NCBI GenBank assembly: GCA_002633005.1 | Contig: NMRA01001034.1 | Span: 25,459-66,580, forward strand | Direction: 5' to 3' | Source: Phoronis australis | Taxonomy: Eukaryota; Phoronida; Phoronidae | DNA: 41,122 bases | Part shown: piece by piece, positions 1 to 11,021 of the stretch | How the letters are laid out: every line of letters begins with the position of its first letter | How positions within the stretch are numbered: the first letter of the stretch is position 1 | Program-made: the position numbers and the translations under genes | Notes under the pieces: generated by a model | Database searches by the model: none | The model's input: only the letters and a program-made list of their open reading frames with translations | What the model was told of the DNA's origin: nothing

Positions 1-1560
1 CCATATATCCTCTTTCTCATTTTCAGTGACTCTTGCAAATACTGTAGTCCCGAGACATGATCCCTTGAATTATAGTATGCACTGCCAACGTGACTTAAAG
101 AAGACGCAATGTCGGGATGGTCAACGTCGCCATATATCCTCTTTCTCATTTTCAGTGAGTCTTGCAAATACTGTAGTGCCGAGACATGATCACTAGAATT
201 GTTGTATGCCCTGCCAACGTTAGTTAAAGAAGACGCAATGTCGGGATGGTCAACGTCGCCATATATCCTCTTTCTCATTTTCAGTGAGTCTTGCAAATAC
301 TGTAGTGCCGAGACATGATCACATGAATTGTTGTATGCAGTGCCAACGTCACTTAAACAAAACGCAATATCGGGATGGTCAATGTCGCCATATATCCTCT
401 TTCTCATTTTCAGTGAATCTTGCAAATACTGTAGTGCCGAGACATGATCCCTTGAATTGTTGTATACACTACCAATGTCACTTAAAGAAGACGCAATGTA
501 GAGATTGTCAACGTCGCCAAACATCCTCTTTCTCATTTTCATTGAGTCTTGCAAATACTGTAGTGCCGAGACATGATCACTTGAATTGTTGTATGCACCG
601 CCAACGTTACTTAAAGAAGACGCAATGTCGGGATGGTCAACGTCGCCATATATCCTCTTTCTCATTTCCAGTGACTCTTGATAATACTCCAGTGCCGAGT
701 CATAATATTTTGATTTGTTGTATGCAGTGCCAACGTAACTTAAAGAAGACGCAATATCGGCATGATCAACGTTACCATATATCCTCTTTCTCATTTTCAG
801 AGAGTCTTGAACATACTGTAGCGCCGAGACATGATCACTCGAATTGATGTATGCACGGCCAACGTCATTTAAACAAGACGCAATGTCGGGATGGTCAACG
901 TCGCCATGTATCCTCTTTCTCATTTTCAGTGAGTCTTGCAAGTACTGTAGTTCAGAGACATGATCACTTGAATTCTTGTATGCACCGGCAAAGTTACTTA
1001 AAGAAGACGCAATGTCGGGATGATCAACGTCGCCATATATCCTCTTTCTCATTTCCAATGACTCTTGACAATAGTGTAATGCCGAAGGATGATCCTTTGA
1101 GTTGTTGTATGCATCCCCAACGTCACTTAAACAAGTCGCAATGTCGGGATGGTCAACGTCGCCATATATCCTCTTTGCCATTTCCAGTGACTCTTGATAA
1201 TAATGTAGTGCCGATACATAATCTCTTGACATGTTGTATGCAATGCCAACGTCACTTAAAGAAGACGCAATGTCGGGATGGTCAACGTCGCCATATATCC
1301 GTTTTCTCATTTTCAGTGACTCTTGATAATACTGTAGTGCCGAGACATGATCACTAGAGTCGTTGTATGCACTGCCAACGTTACTTAAACATGACGCAAT
1401 ATCGGGATGGTCAATGTCGACATACATCTTCCTTGTCATTCTCAATGACCTTTTATGGTACTGTAATTCTCTATCATGCTTTCTCATTTTACCGTAGATT
1501 GACCCTACATGACCCAATGTCTTTGCAATACTCGGATTGTCATTGTTTAAATGGATTTTC
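1..1560 (-). repeat. Tandem 129-bp coding repeats (43-residue TPRs), about 12 units
   Basis: The DNA word covering the HPD turn recurs every 129 bp at 121, 250, 379, 508, 637, 766, 895, 1024, 1153, 1282 and 1411, with a degenerate copy at 1540. Each unit reads like HPDIASSLSNVGSAY followed by SALQYLQDSLKMRKRIYGD, the kinesin-light-chain/nephrocystin-3 TPR type. The usual period of that class is 42 residues; here one extra residue sits in the loop before HPD. Neighbouring units are very similar in DNA, so the array has expanded or been homogenised recently. The array runs off the window edge, so its true length is unknown. Confidence 0.92.
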
Positions 1561-3703
1561 CTACTTAACCTTTCTGCATCTTCGGCTGCATCTGTTGCTT
1601 TATTGTTTTCTCCCATCGCACAATGCACCCTAGCAAGGAGACATTTAACTGAAACGGTATCATCTTGTTCGCCTTCTTTCAAAAGTTTCAGTGTTTTAAT
1701 CGATGATAAACACCATTTCAAGGAATGTTCGTAGTTTCCATGATTATAGTACGCCATGGCTATCAGCTGCTTCAGTCTGGCTATTGTTCGGAGATATGAG
1801 TCCTCGTTCATATTCATTGATTCAATGGAAAATTCTTGAAAAAATGGTTCTCTGCTTAGCGCTTTCTTGAGATCTTCAAGTAACTGGTTTGATAGTCTCA
1901 TTCCAACCTCTTCCTGCTTCTTCGTAATTTCTAATGCTTGCATGTAAAAATTAATTGCAGAAGCATTTTGTCCTTTAAGGAAATACGCTTCCCCTATTAA
2001 CTGAAGACAATGACATACAGATCTGTCTTCGTGGTCACAGAAAACATCATGTCCCTTGTAGTGCACCACTATGTCTTCTGTCTGTGTGTGTGGCGATTTC
2101 TTCTCCCAAACGTTTTCAATGTGTGTGAAAAATGTCTCTAACGCGTTGTCATAGCGAAAGCAGCAAAGCTCTATGCAACCCTCGTAAAAATAATTTTTCT
2201 CAAAAAATGACGCCCCAATCGTTTTTGTTATGAATGCAAGAACGAATGACCCATCTGTAATACATTTAACTAACGGGTAGATAGAATAATAGTATCGGAC
2301 TATCAAATGTTTGAAATCGCCATACGGCTTACCTAGCAACACAACGTCTTCCATTTGTCTACGCTGACTGCAATACTGTACAAATCTGAATAGACTGACA
2401 AATGAGACTATAAAGAGTAAGTTGTGCCTACCATCAGGTGACAAAATGGCCATGGATTTCATTTCATCAATGAGATCCCAAGTGTTGTCCTTAGTCAAAT
2501 TGAAAATAGCTTTAAATAAGGTGAGGACCAAGGTGGGCAGTCTGTACATTTCCTTTTTTATGTCATGAACATTTCCTGGCTTGTTGTGGAAGCTAAGCTC
2601 ATACAAGAACTCGTCCACAACATTGCGTATGTCACTGAAATATTTCATCCGTGCTTCTTCCTCCTTCTGGTGACGCGCTCGCTCTTGCCTGAATTCCTTC
2701 AGCAAGGATTCGTCTCCGTCAAGTTGCATTGTTGACATAAGAACGCGATCGAAGTTATACCCCTCTTTAATTGCCTGTCTGACTTCACACATTTCAGCCA
2801 TGTGTTTTGGTGTCTTGATTAATTCTATTCCGGCTTTACCTGGTCTATCAGGTCGCCCAAGTGGTGTCTTGCATGCGAATGGTACTGCACTATCAAATTC
2901 AAACCCACGAGCTACCACGTCATCAACAAACCAATTTCTACCTGGTGTGTCGTAGTCATTAAGTGACTTGATATGCATACTCTTAAGGTTTGTCTCCCGA
3001 ATATTTAAGACAAACAAGTGCATAAGTCTAGTCATATCTCTGAAGTACTCAAGATCTTGCTCGTCATTCTTTACCAAAATGGCCCATTCCAAGTCCGAAT
3101 AGGGTGTTACCTCTCCCCTTCCCAAAGAGCCCATGGCAAACGCTGCGTAGTCCTGTGGGGGTGGGCCTAAAATTTCTCTGCATTTTGAGAGAAGGTATTT
3201 ATTGAAACATTGCATGTGTGAGCACAAGGTCCGAAATATTGTTCTAGTTTCTTCAACAAATACTGCTTCTAATTTTATTCGCTCACTATCCGGTGCTTTT
3301 AAGTTGAGTTCACTAGCAAAAGTGCGCAGTAGCTCATCGGCTCCTGGAGAGGTCTGGATTCTGACATTTCTCAATTTTTCTACCACTTCGGACCTAAAAT
3401 CCATTGGTATTTTGCTACCAGACAGACAAAGCGTGGTACAGAATGCCGTTTCATTGTCTCTTATTAAGATCTCCAACTCCTCAGTCATTTCAGTTTCAAC
3501 TCTCAGTATAGCGGCGTTATATAAGGCTGAAGCAGTAACGAAGTGTTGAGTACATTTTTGTAATAGCCCTCGCTTTTTGTAAATATCACCCATCTTTTGA
3601 AGGATTTTTCCACCTGACTCTGATTTTCTGTCATCCTTGCTTAGTTTTTTAAGCTTGGATGCTAATGAGACTTCTTCTTTGTCCAGCTGTGATGACACTT
3701 CAT
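1..3703 (-). CDS. Gene 1 large exon: DUF294 nucleotidyltransferase domain plus TPR array, open at window edge
   Basis: One frame stays open from an acceptor (AATTGCAG, AG at 3705-3704) to base 1. The frame is the same at the start, at the catalytic motif and in the last repeats. The first two bases AT complete a GAT codon with the G of the preceding exon. Near 3134-3080 lies GSLGRGEVTPYSDLEW, which fits the nucleotidyltransferase pattern G[GS]-x(9-13)-[DE]-h-[DE] and is typical of DUF294/PII-uridylyltransferase N-terminal domains; the second acidic residue is Glu. A Lys/Glu-rich helical stretch precedes it. Residues from about 2640 to 1800 form a helical region without a recognised domain, and TPRs follow to the edge. 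The protein continues beyond the window. The annotation as a DUF294-TPR protein is firm; enzymatic activity is not shown. Confidence 0.9.
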
Positions 3704-6700
3704 CTGCAATTATGTTGAACTGTTAATTGAAATAAGACTGTACAGGCATTAAATGTATCCCACTACCACTCTAATAGGTATGAGTTTTTAGTTTTGAGTG
3801 TTCTTAGCTAGGTCTTGTCGTCCAAGTACATGTATTTGACCTACAAGACACTGGACTAACAATGACAAAAGCAAAAATGTATCAAAATTTGGTAATGAAA
3901 TATTTTGAAAGAAATCAGCCCATCTCTTCAGTATTTTTACTTTTTAAAGTGACTTTTTTTCAGAGACAACACACGTGTCAAAACATTGAAGTAATGAAAT
4001 GGACTGGCGGAGGAGGCGGGGTCTTGAATCTTTTCAGATTGGCAGTTCTGCATTCTACAAAAATTGTGTGGTTTAACCACGTGCCTTATTTATTTTGTGT
4101 TGTCATGATTACACCTCACCAAGTCTTAAAGTCTAACATTAACGGAATTTTGTTATTTTAGGTGTATATGGCTAACCAGCTAGTCCTACGCCCTTCTAAA
4201 TAATAGGTGAATCTGCCTTTTTGTACCATGTTGTATTTTCAGGTGTTACTGTTCAAGGTAGGCTTTAGGACTTAAATTTTCAGCACCCAATTCACAGAAG
4301 AAGACATGAAATAACTTATGAACACACACGTGCCATCGATGATTTTGGACATTTTAAGATGTATACTTTACAGGATTGTATTATGCCATACGAACATGGC
4401 TTGAACTTAGACACATGGTTAATGATTTATTGACCAAAATAAAGCTCATCACTTCTTTATAACCACTATAATGTCGATTGTATTCCACAAAGTTAGGATA
4501 TTTTTTATATGAATTGCGCATGCTTGTTTTTGGAAAAAACCATACTACAAATTGGAAGCGTGTTCTGAACAAGACAATCTTGTCTGATTTCATGGCATTT
4601 TGTTTCCCCATTAGAACGAGAATCAATCTCATTGATCTATGGTCAAAATATACATGCAATTATGCCGCCTCTATAAAATCACCCCAAATTCGATTTTCCA
4701 CAACATTGCAACACGATTGCTTTCTTTTCGTTATACCTGACACGTCTGTTGCTTCACCCTCGTCGGCCTGTTTATCGCTGTCTGATGAAGGACAGCCTGA
4801 TGATGGTCCATGTGCCGGCTCCTGCGCTTCCTTCCCTGACGTAGTACAGACCTCATCTACAGACCTGTCTTCTGTGTTCTTCATGTCGTCACATTCTGCA
4901 TACACATTCAATGACTGCAGTTATGTTGAACTGTTATGTAAACAAGACTACAAAATTTAAATGTATCGTACACTCTATTTCTACCCACTTTAATAATGGT
5001 TTGAAATTTTAATATTTATCTTATCGTCCCAGCGCTTGATCAGCTAGTCACTTGATTTATAATGACACAAGCAAAATGTATCAACATCAGGTATTAAGAT
5101 ATCTTGTAGGAAACCAGTCGGCGTTTACAATAATTTTTAAACTCATTTTATATTTGAAAATGTAGCCAGAAACAATAAATGTATCATAGCAGGAAGGAAT
5201 TTTCTTCCGGTTTGAAGACTGAATAAAAAAATCATATTAGTAGATTACTTCATGGGGGTGCTTAAATGGGGGACTGGAATTTCATGTCGTGATCAGATGT
5301 AGCGATAACAACCAAAACTAAATCAGGCATGTGGTCAACCCACGGCCACACTATTTTTGTAGAACGCAGAGATTCCGAAAAAGGATGAAACTACCGCTTC
5401 CGCCGCCAGTGCTTCTCATAACTAAATACGAACGTGGCCTGAAATTAGACCCATGTTTAATGACGTATACATCAAAATAAAAGTATATCACCTCCGATCA
5501 ACCACGCCAAAACATTCGAAATTTGAAGCATGTTTCGCTCAAAACAAGTTTCCTTTTAGAACTATAGTCAATTTCAATAAAATGAGATAATACAACAAAA
5601 ACGACAAAAATCGTCCAAATGCATTGTGCAAGTACTACACGTCTTTTCAATATGATATGATGTTTAGTTGATCAAATTGTTACACCGCAACTTGATTGGT
5701 TTCCTGTGGTTATACCTGACACGTCTGTTGCTTCACCTTCGTCGACCTTTTTATCACTGTCTAATGAAAAAGAGCGTGAAGATGGTCCATGTGCCAGCCG
5801 CTGCGCTTTCTTCCCAGATTTGGTGCAGACCTCATCTATACACCTGTCTTCGGGGTTCTTGCTGTTATCACATTCTGCATGCATATTGAACGACTGTCTT
5901 GGTTATGGAGAAATTGCTTTCAATTGCACAAAAATTGCTTGCATATTTCGCAAACCTAAAGTGTATGGGTGTTAAGGGTAAAATGACCAACTTGATCCAA
6001 ATTTCCAACTTCAGAGACTGTGTCTTTCAATCATTCTGCTTGTTACAACCACGTCATTGTTAATTTATTGAAATACACGTTTATTCGCAGCCAGTGTGTG
6101 TGGCTTGAGATTTTTGTGTCCGTGGCCTCATTTTATATGATGGCTAGGAGAGGACATTTTATGATTATAAATTCAGAAACTAATTCACGTGGTGGCGCTA
6201 TAACCAAGCCAGTAGGTCAGTAACGCTAAGAAATCGCTATAAAGAAAGACTTCGCAAAATTACGTGGGATATTGCCGTGTATTTTAAATGGAAGACACGT
6301 GATTTTAGCGGGGTTTGAGCTAGGTCCTAGAGTAGGTCATAGCGTTAATTGATGAACTCTACCCATCACAGACGGAAATTGCCGTTCAGTAACAAGTGAA
6401 CGATCAATTAGTGTTTTGTTTTAAGTCCAAGCATTTACTCAAGGTCTTTGGCACACTGTCGTAGCGAGAGGTTTTCAGATGGTGAAGTCAAATTTGGCAA
6501 CCAATTAATCGACCGTCCGGGCTTGTTGAAAAATAGTCAAGTTATCCATTATCTACAAATGCGCTGAAAGCTCCTTTTTTAGCAGTGGGCCATGGCTACC
6601 TTATGCCCCGCCGTAGAGTACGCCTCTAGGTGGACCATGGCCTATGATTTGGCACCAACATTTCACCTCACTTCTTTCAACTGAGAGTAGCTTATACCTT

Positions 6701-9700
6701 TTTGCACAAAAAATATAATGCCATTTGTGCATGAAATCCAAGTCTATTTGTCACTGTTACCACGAATCCGTACCTAAAAAAATTCGCAAAGTTATGTGAG
6801 ATATTGCCGTGTATTTTAAATGAAGCCACGTGATTTAGCTGGATTTGAGCGAGATCTTAGCGTAGGTCCTAGAGTTACTGAACTCTACCCGGTCGTCCGT
6901 CTTTCCGACTCACCGCCGGAAATTAGTGTTTTGGTGCAAGTCCAAACATTAATGATTTGCTAAATGCCTATGGCACACTGGCGTGCTGAAGAATATTTAA
7001 GTGACCCAAGCTATACACTCTCGCCGAAAAAATCTTTTCGGGACTGAGAAGGTGGGACATGGACCCCTTATGCCCCGCCGTAGAGTGCACCTCTAGGTGG
7101 ACCATGGCCTATGCTTTTGCACCAACATTTCACTTCACTTATTGCAACTGAGAGAAGCTTATACCTTTTTGCACAATAATTATAATTCCATTCAATGTGC
7201 AAGCAATCCTAATCCATTTGAAACAAGACTGTGTCAAATTTTAAAAATTCACTTAAATAAAGTAGTGAGTTTTCAATATTAAGCCTACACCGCCTCTCAT
7301 CACAAAATATAACGGTGACTTGGACTTAGATCTATTTTTCATGACCTATATTACAAAATGTAAATATATCACCTCCACACAATCACCCTAAATTCGATTT
7401 TCTACAACGTTAGGGAGTTTTTGATAGTTTTGAGATGAAAAGGCGTTTTTTTTTTCGTAAACAACTCCACTAAATTTGAAGCGTGCTTTGAACAAGACAA
7501 TTTCGTCTCATTTACTGACATTTTTTCATCTCATTAGGACATGAGTGAATCTCATTGACATGAGGTGACAATATCGAAACAACAAAAACCGCTCAAATAC
7601 TGTACATCTTTTGCAGGCACTATGATTACTGTTTTATCTGATTATGAGTTTTGTTGATCAAATTGTTACATTACAAGCTGATTGCTTTCCTGACATCATA
7701 CCTGACACGTCTGTTGCTTCACCCTCGTCGACCTGTTTATCGGTGTCTAATGAAAGAGAGCTTGATGATGGTCCATGTCCCGGCCCTTGCGCTTCCTTCT
7801 CAGATTCGATAAGGACATCATCTATAGACCTCTCGCTGTTGACAGATTCTGCATGCATATTGAATAACTCTCCTGGTTATGAAGGAACTGTTTTGAATTG
7901 TGCACAAAAAGCGCACATGTTTTAAACCAACAGTGCTCGTGTGTGTGTGTTAAGGGTAAAATGGCCAATTTGATGCAAATTCGCACAATTTCCAATTTCA
8001 GAGATCTTGTTTTTTCAATCGTTTTGCTTGTTACATTCACTGCATCACTAATTCATCAAAATACACGTTTAATCGAGGGATGAGTTCTTAACAATAAACC
8101 TCCACTGCCTCTCATCTCTAACATGACTTGAACCAAGATCTATGTTACATGACTTATATTTTCGTATTCAATAACCGAAAATTCGATTTTCCACAACGTT
8201 AGGGAATTATGGTCGTTTTGATATGAAAAGCGTAATTTTTCCTAAACAACCCCATTAAAAATTGGAAGCGTGTTTTGAACAAGACAAATTCGTCTTATTT
8301 AATGACATTTTGTCTTCTCACTAGGACATGAGTAAATCTCATTGAAATGAGGCGATACTACCAAAACAACGAAAAACAAACGATCAAAGACATGCCTTGC
8401 AGGTACCATGAGCCCTATGAATCCTATTATTATTTACATCCCTTCTAGACCTTTGCCGGTTGCGAAACGGACCCACTCCCAAATTACTCGGGTGACTGTT
8501 GATAATGCCAAAACTACAGTTGTTGTTGAATTTGGTTGGTCAACTTGTTACATTACAACCTGATTGTCTTCGGGGTTCTTGCTGTCGTCACATTCTGCAT
8601 GCATATTGAACGACTGTCTTGGTTATGGAGAAATTGCTTTCAATTGCACAAAAATTGCTTGCATATTTCGCAAACCTAAAGTGTATGGGTGTTAAGGGTA
8701 AAATGACCAATTTGATCCAAGTTCGCACAATTTCCGAGACTTCTGCTTGTTACACCCACTTCATCATTTATTTATCAAAATACACATTTATTCGCAGCCA
8801 TTTTGTGTGACGTGAGATTTTTGTGGCTGTGGTGTCATTTTGTATGATGGACAGGAAGGACGGATATTTTAGGATGATTAATTCCGAAACTAATCACGTG
8901 GTGGCTCTGTGACCCAGTCATACCGGGATAGAGTCTAGTAAAGGTAAGACCTCGCTAAAAAGCTAGACTTCGCGAGATAACGTGAGGTGTTGCCGTGTAT
9001 TTCAAATGAGGACACGGGATTTTAGCTAGATTTGAGCAAGGTCCTAGCGTAAGTACCGGTAAAGCAACACGTTTAATTTTCAAAAATAGTACCCCCACCC
9101 AAATTTTTGCCAAGGTTTCTCACTTATAAAATGACTTTGACCCCAAAACCTAAAATAGCAGAATTATTTTCGAGTACAAGGCTATTTCTTGGTTACCATA
9201 ACAAATGCACATACTCAAGCTAGACAACCCCCTAAGTTTCCTTGAAGGGAGTCACTATAAATACTTTGACGTGACTTTGCTATCACACTCAAATTTGCTG
9301 ATGTTAAGCGACTGACCGTTAGAAACCATCAAAATTAACTATACAGAAAATACAACCACACTTTCACAACCAAGACATTTAACTAAACATTAAGAAGCAG
9401 TGAGCCAAAATCATGATGTCTATGGTAACATCTTGTTCGCATCCGCCAATGCAGAATAAGAAAAAAAGGTTATCGATTATTTCTTATTGATTATAATCCT
9501 CAATATATCCAAAATTCATTTGACATTTATGTTTGCAACTGAGTTAGAGCCAACGGCGTCAGATGGCGTGAAATCTCGGAACTCTCAATTTCAGAATTGA
9601 ATAGCTTTAGTGCGGGGGTCATCAAGTGCAAACTAGAATCAGGCAGACATCCACCTAAATCATTACATGCTTTAAATTCCTTAAAAACCCAAAATCACCT

Positions 9701-10179
9701 CTCAGGAGCAATTTGAGACCAAATTCATAAAGGCAAATGTGTTTAAATCAATGCATTTTTGATGTTTGGAAATGCTATTTCTGCTTTAAAAACTTTCTCT
9801 CTTTGTCATCCGGGTGGAAAATATTACCAGCCAGGAAGAACACATTTCCACCCGGGTTAGAAATATTGCCATACAGGTGGAACTGTTTTACACGTGGAAG
9901 GTAATTTTTGTACTTGCATTGTAATATTTCCACCCGGTTATCAAAGAGCAAAAAGGTTTCAAAATAAGACAATTTGTACATGTCTGAAAAAATGACCGCC
10001 ATTTTCAGCCATCGTAGAAAGGTGAAAACATTCTTTTTTTCTTAGTACATGTTTTTGACAAGACAAGATGCGAAAATCTAGTAATGCGTTTTGCCACATC
10101 TTACGTATTAATCTTTGTACTTACTCGACAAACCTTTACCATGCTCAGACGTATCTTCAGGGTCAGCCATTTTCGAAAT
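1..10179 (-). CDS. Gene 1: TPR protein with DUF294-type nucleotidyltransferase domain, partial (3' end outside window)
   Basis: Gene-level entry; exons are listed separately. Proposed order on the minus strand: 10170-10140 (start), 7848-7702, 5874-5716, 4895-4737, then 3703-1 and on beyond the window. Every joint is phase 1: each upstream exon ends in a lone G, which completes GAA (Glu) at the small exons and GAT (Asp) at the large one. The product has a short acidic N-terminus, up to three 49-53-residue Ser/Asp/Glu-rich repeats, a nucleotidyltransferase-like domain, a helical middle and a long TPR array. No signal peptide or membrane segment is visible, so it is probably cytoplasmic. DUF294-TPR proteins are known as uncharacterised families in invertebrates. 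Substrate and partners are unknown; the TPRs suggest a protein-binding scaffold. Whether all three small exons enter one mRNA cannot be told from DNA. Confidence 0.8.
4737..4895 (-). CDS. Gene 1 duplicated small exon, copy A (53 codons, phase 1-1)
   Basis: Acceptor TATGCAG (AG at 4897-4896) and donor TCAG/GTATAA (GT at 4736-4735) bound 159 bp, which is symmetric phase 1-1. It encodes an acidic, Ser-rich linker beginning ECDDMKNTEDRS and ending in DEGEATDVS. Its last codon base G joins the AT of the large exon to give Asp. It has 38 of 53 residues in common with copy B. No known domain was recognised; it looks like a flexible spacer. An alternative acceptor (CTGCAG, about 4915) would change the phase and is less likely. 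Confidence 0.78.
5716..5874 (-). CDS. Gene 1 duplicated small exon, copy B (53 codons, phase 1-1)
   Basis: Acceptor CATGCAG (AG at 5876-5875) and donor TCAG/GTATAA (GT at 5715-5714). It is the same length and phase as copy A. The product starts ECDNSKNPEDR, carries AHGPSS in the middle and ends DEGEATDVS. The intron just upstream on the minus strand (5875-5992) is almost identical to that of the decayed copy D, so the two share a recent common origin or gene conversion. Function is unknown, as for copy A. Confidence 0.78.
7702..7848 (-). CDS. Gene 1 duplicated small exon, copy C (49 codons, phase 1-1)
   Basis: Acceptor CATGCAG (AG at 7850-7849) and donor TCAG/GTATGA (GT at 7701-7700). It is 147 bp, 12 bp shorter than copies A and B, so the difference is an in-frame loss of four codons near the start. 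It keeps GHGPSSSS, the Ser/Asp block and the terminal DEGEATDVS. The reading frame is intact, which argues that the exon is still used. Confidence 0.75.
8565..8594 (-). pseudogene. Relic of a fourth copy (D) of the duplicated gene 1 exon
   Basis: The acceptor (CATGCAG) and the first ten codon equivalents (ECDDSKNPED) remain. Near 8565 the sequence then jumps into what is intron sequence in copy C (compare ATCAGGTTGTAATGTAACA here with the intron downstream of copy C at 7665-7690). About 130 bp including the normal exon end and donor are missing. A chance CAG/GTTGTA follows but would not restore the usual exon. It is read here as a dead exon left by an internal deletion. Confidence 0.7.
9061..10139. 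other. First intron of gene 1, non-repetitive part
   Basis: AT-rich, with no exon recognised on either strand. Between 9805 and 9935 the word CCACCCGG recurs in both orientations, but no clear element can be delimited. The words GGGGTCATCAAGTGCAAA at about 9616 recur near 14775. Confidence 0.4.
10140..10179 (-). CDS. Gene 1 candidate start exon (ATG at 10170-10168)
   Basis: On the minus strand a pyrimidine-rich TTTTTATTTTTAG is followed by ATTTCGAAAATGG and a reading frame MADPEDTSEH that ends CATG/GTAAAGG (GT at 10139-10138). The frame leaves in phase 1, as the duplicated exons require. The ATG has A at -3 and G at +4. The part before the ATG would be 5' UTR of a second exon, or the transcript may start nearby. 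The evidence is indirect: a good start, a matching phase and acidic residues like the following exons. Confidence 0.5.
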
Positions 10180-11021
10180 CTAAAAATAAAAACAGTTTAG
10201 GGCATGCATTCTTGGTGGTAGTCATTCAGACTCTGAGATCTTTTTCTCCCTTGGAAACCGAGAGAGCCAGAGTATGATAACGCACGTTTAGACTGGGCTC
10301 CATTGCGGCACATTTTTCAACAGCTTATGCTGAAGGCCAATCAATAACAGAGAAGCGGACATAAAAATTCCATTGTTTGATAAAAAGTTTTGATTGCGTT
10401 GTATCCTTGTGCAGATTTCCGAGTCAGCTTTGATTTTGAAACTGAAAATCGAAACCATAAGCAGGTCCCTATTTCCTAGAACCAGACCTAGACACTGTTT
10501 TGATTGCGTGTAAAGCAGCATAACACAATGACGCTATTGGGGGTGCTGCTCATACGGTTATAGCCTGGAGCGACACTGGGTTGGCCAATACAAATGCAGT
10601 CCACGAAAAAATACACGGCTTCAAGTAAGCCAGACCACACACTGACGCGAATGACGTACTGACAACTTTCAACCAATCAAATTGTTCTTAAGATTGTAGC
10701 GGTTTACTGGTTGTACTGTTCTTTGAAATCATGGAGCAGCAAATCAATTAAATAAATTTATGTCTCAAAAAATTTTAAAATTTTTACAACCTGGAAATAT
10801 TGAAATATTCAAATTAGACCTTAGAATAGTGCAGGAAATGTCTGGTAAAATGGTCTCGATTTCGAGTAATTTCCTAGACAGTAGGGGACACAGAACAGTT
10901 CTCACAGGGGTCGGTCTATCAGAACACACGTCAATGCAGTCCTCAACCTTTCTTACCTCTGTCAAAAACTGCATGCAAAGAAAGAAAAGTTTTGAGTCAT
11001 TTTACGTCACAAGCCCTACAG

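Larger units (their letters stand above)
3704..9060. repeat. Tandem duplicated intron/exon segment of gene 1 (4-5 degenerate units)
   Basis: Blocks outside the exons recur. The sequence upstream of the large exon (3704-3920) matches that upstream of copy A (4915-5110). A block starting AAGACAAT is shared at 4568, 7493 and 8280. Blocks around a TTGCCGTGTATTT core recur at 6262-6345, 6795-6870 and 8978-9050. Blocks containing CTTATGCCCCGCCGTAGAG recur at 6588-6725 and 7057-7195. 5851-5992 and 8571-8712 are nearly identical. This fits repeated unequal crossing-over within the gene. Apart from the small exons no other coding sequence was recognised in it. Confidence 0.75.

Noticed and set aside
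284-1633. Long plus-strand open frames with repeated SSFSFS and HDH words
   Set aside because: They are antisense to the TPR array; the 129-bp period keeps the opposite frame open. The minus-strand frame has the TPR consensus.
3202-3549. Plus-strand open frame of 115 codons
   Set aside because: It is antisense to the N-terminal part of the large gene 1 exon, which stays open through the whole region.
4478-5975. Plus-strand frames opposite the small exons (with DTSVASPSS words)
   Set aside because: They mirror the duplicated minus-strand exons, which have splice sites and matching phases.
9805-9935. Scattered CCACCCGG words in both orientations
   Set aside because: No consistent spacing or arm structure that would define an element.
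10760-11018. First half of the 160-codon plus-strand frame
   Set aside because: AT-rich start and no protein-like motif; only the part after about 11022 resembles a known family.
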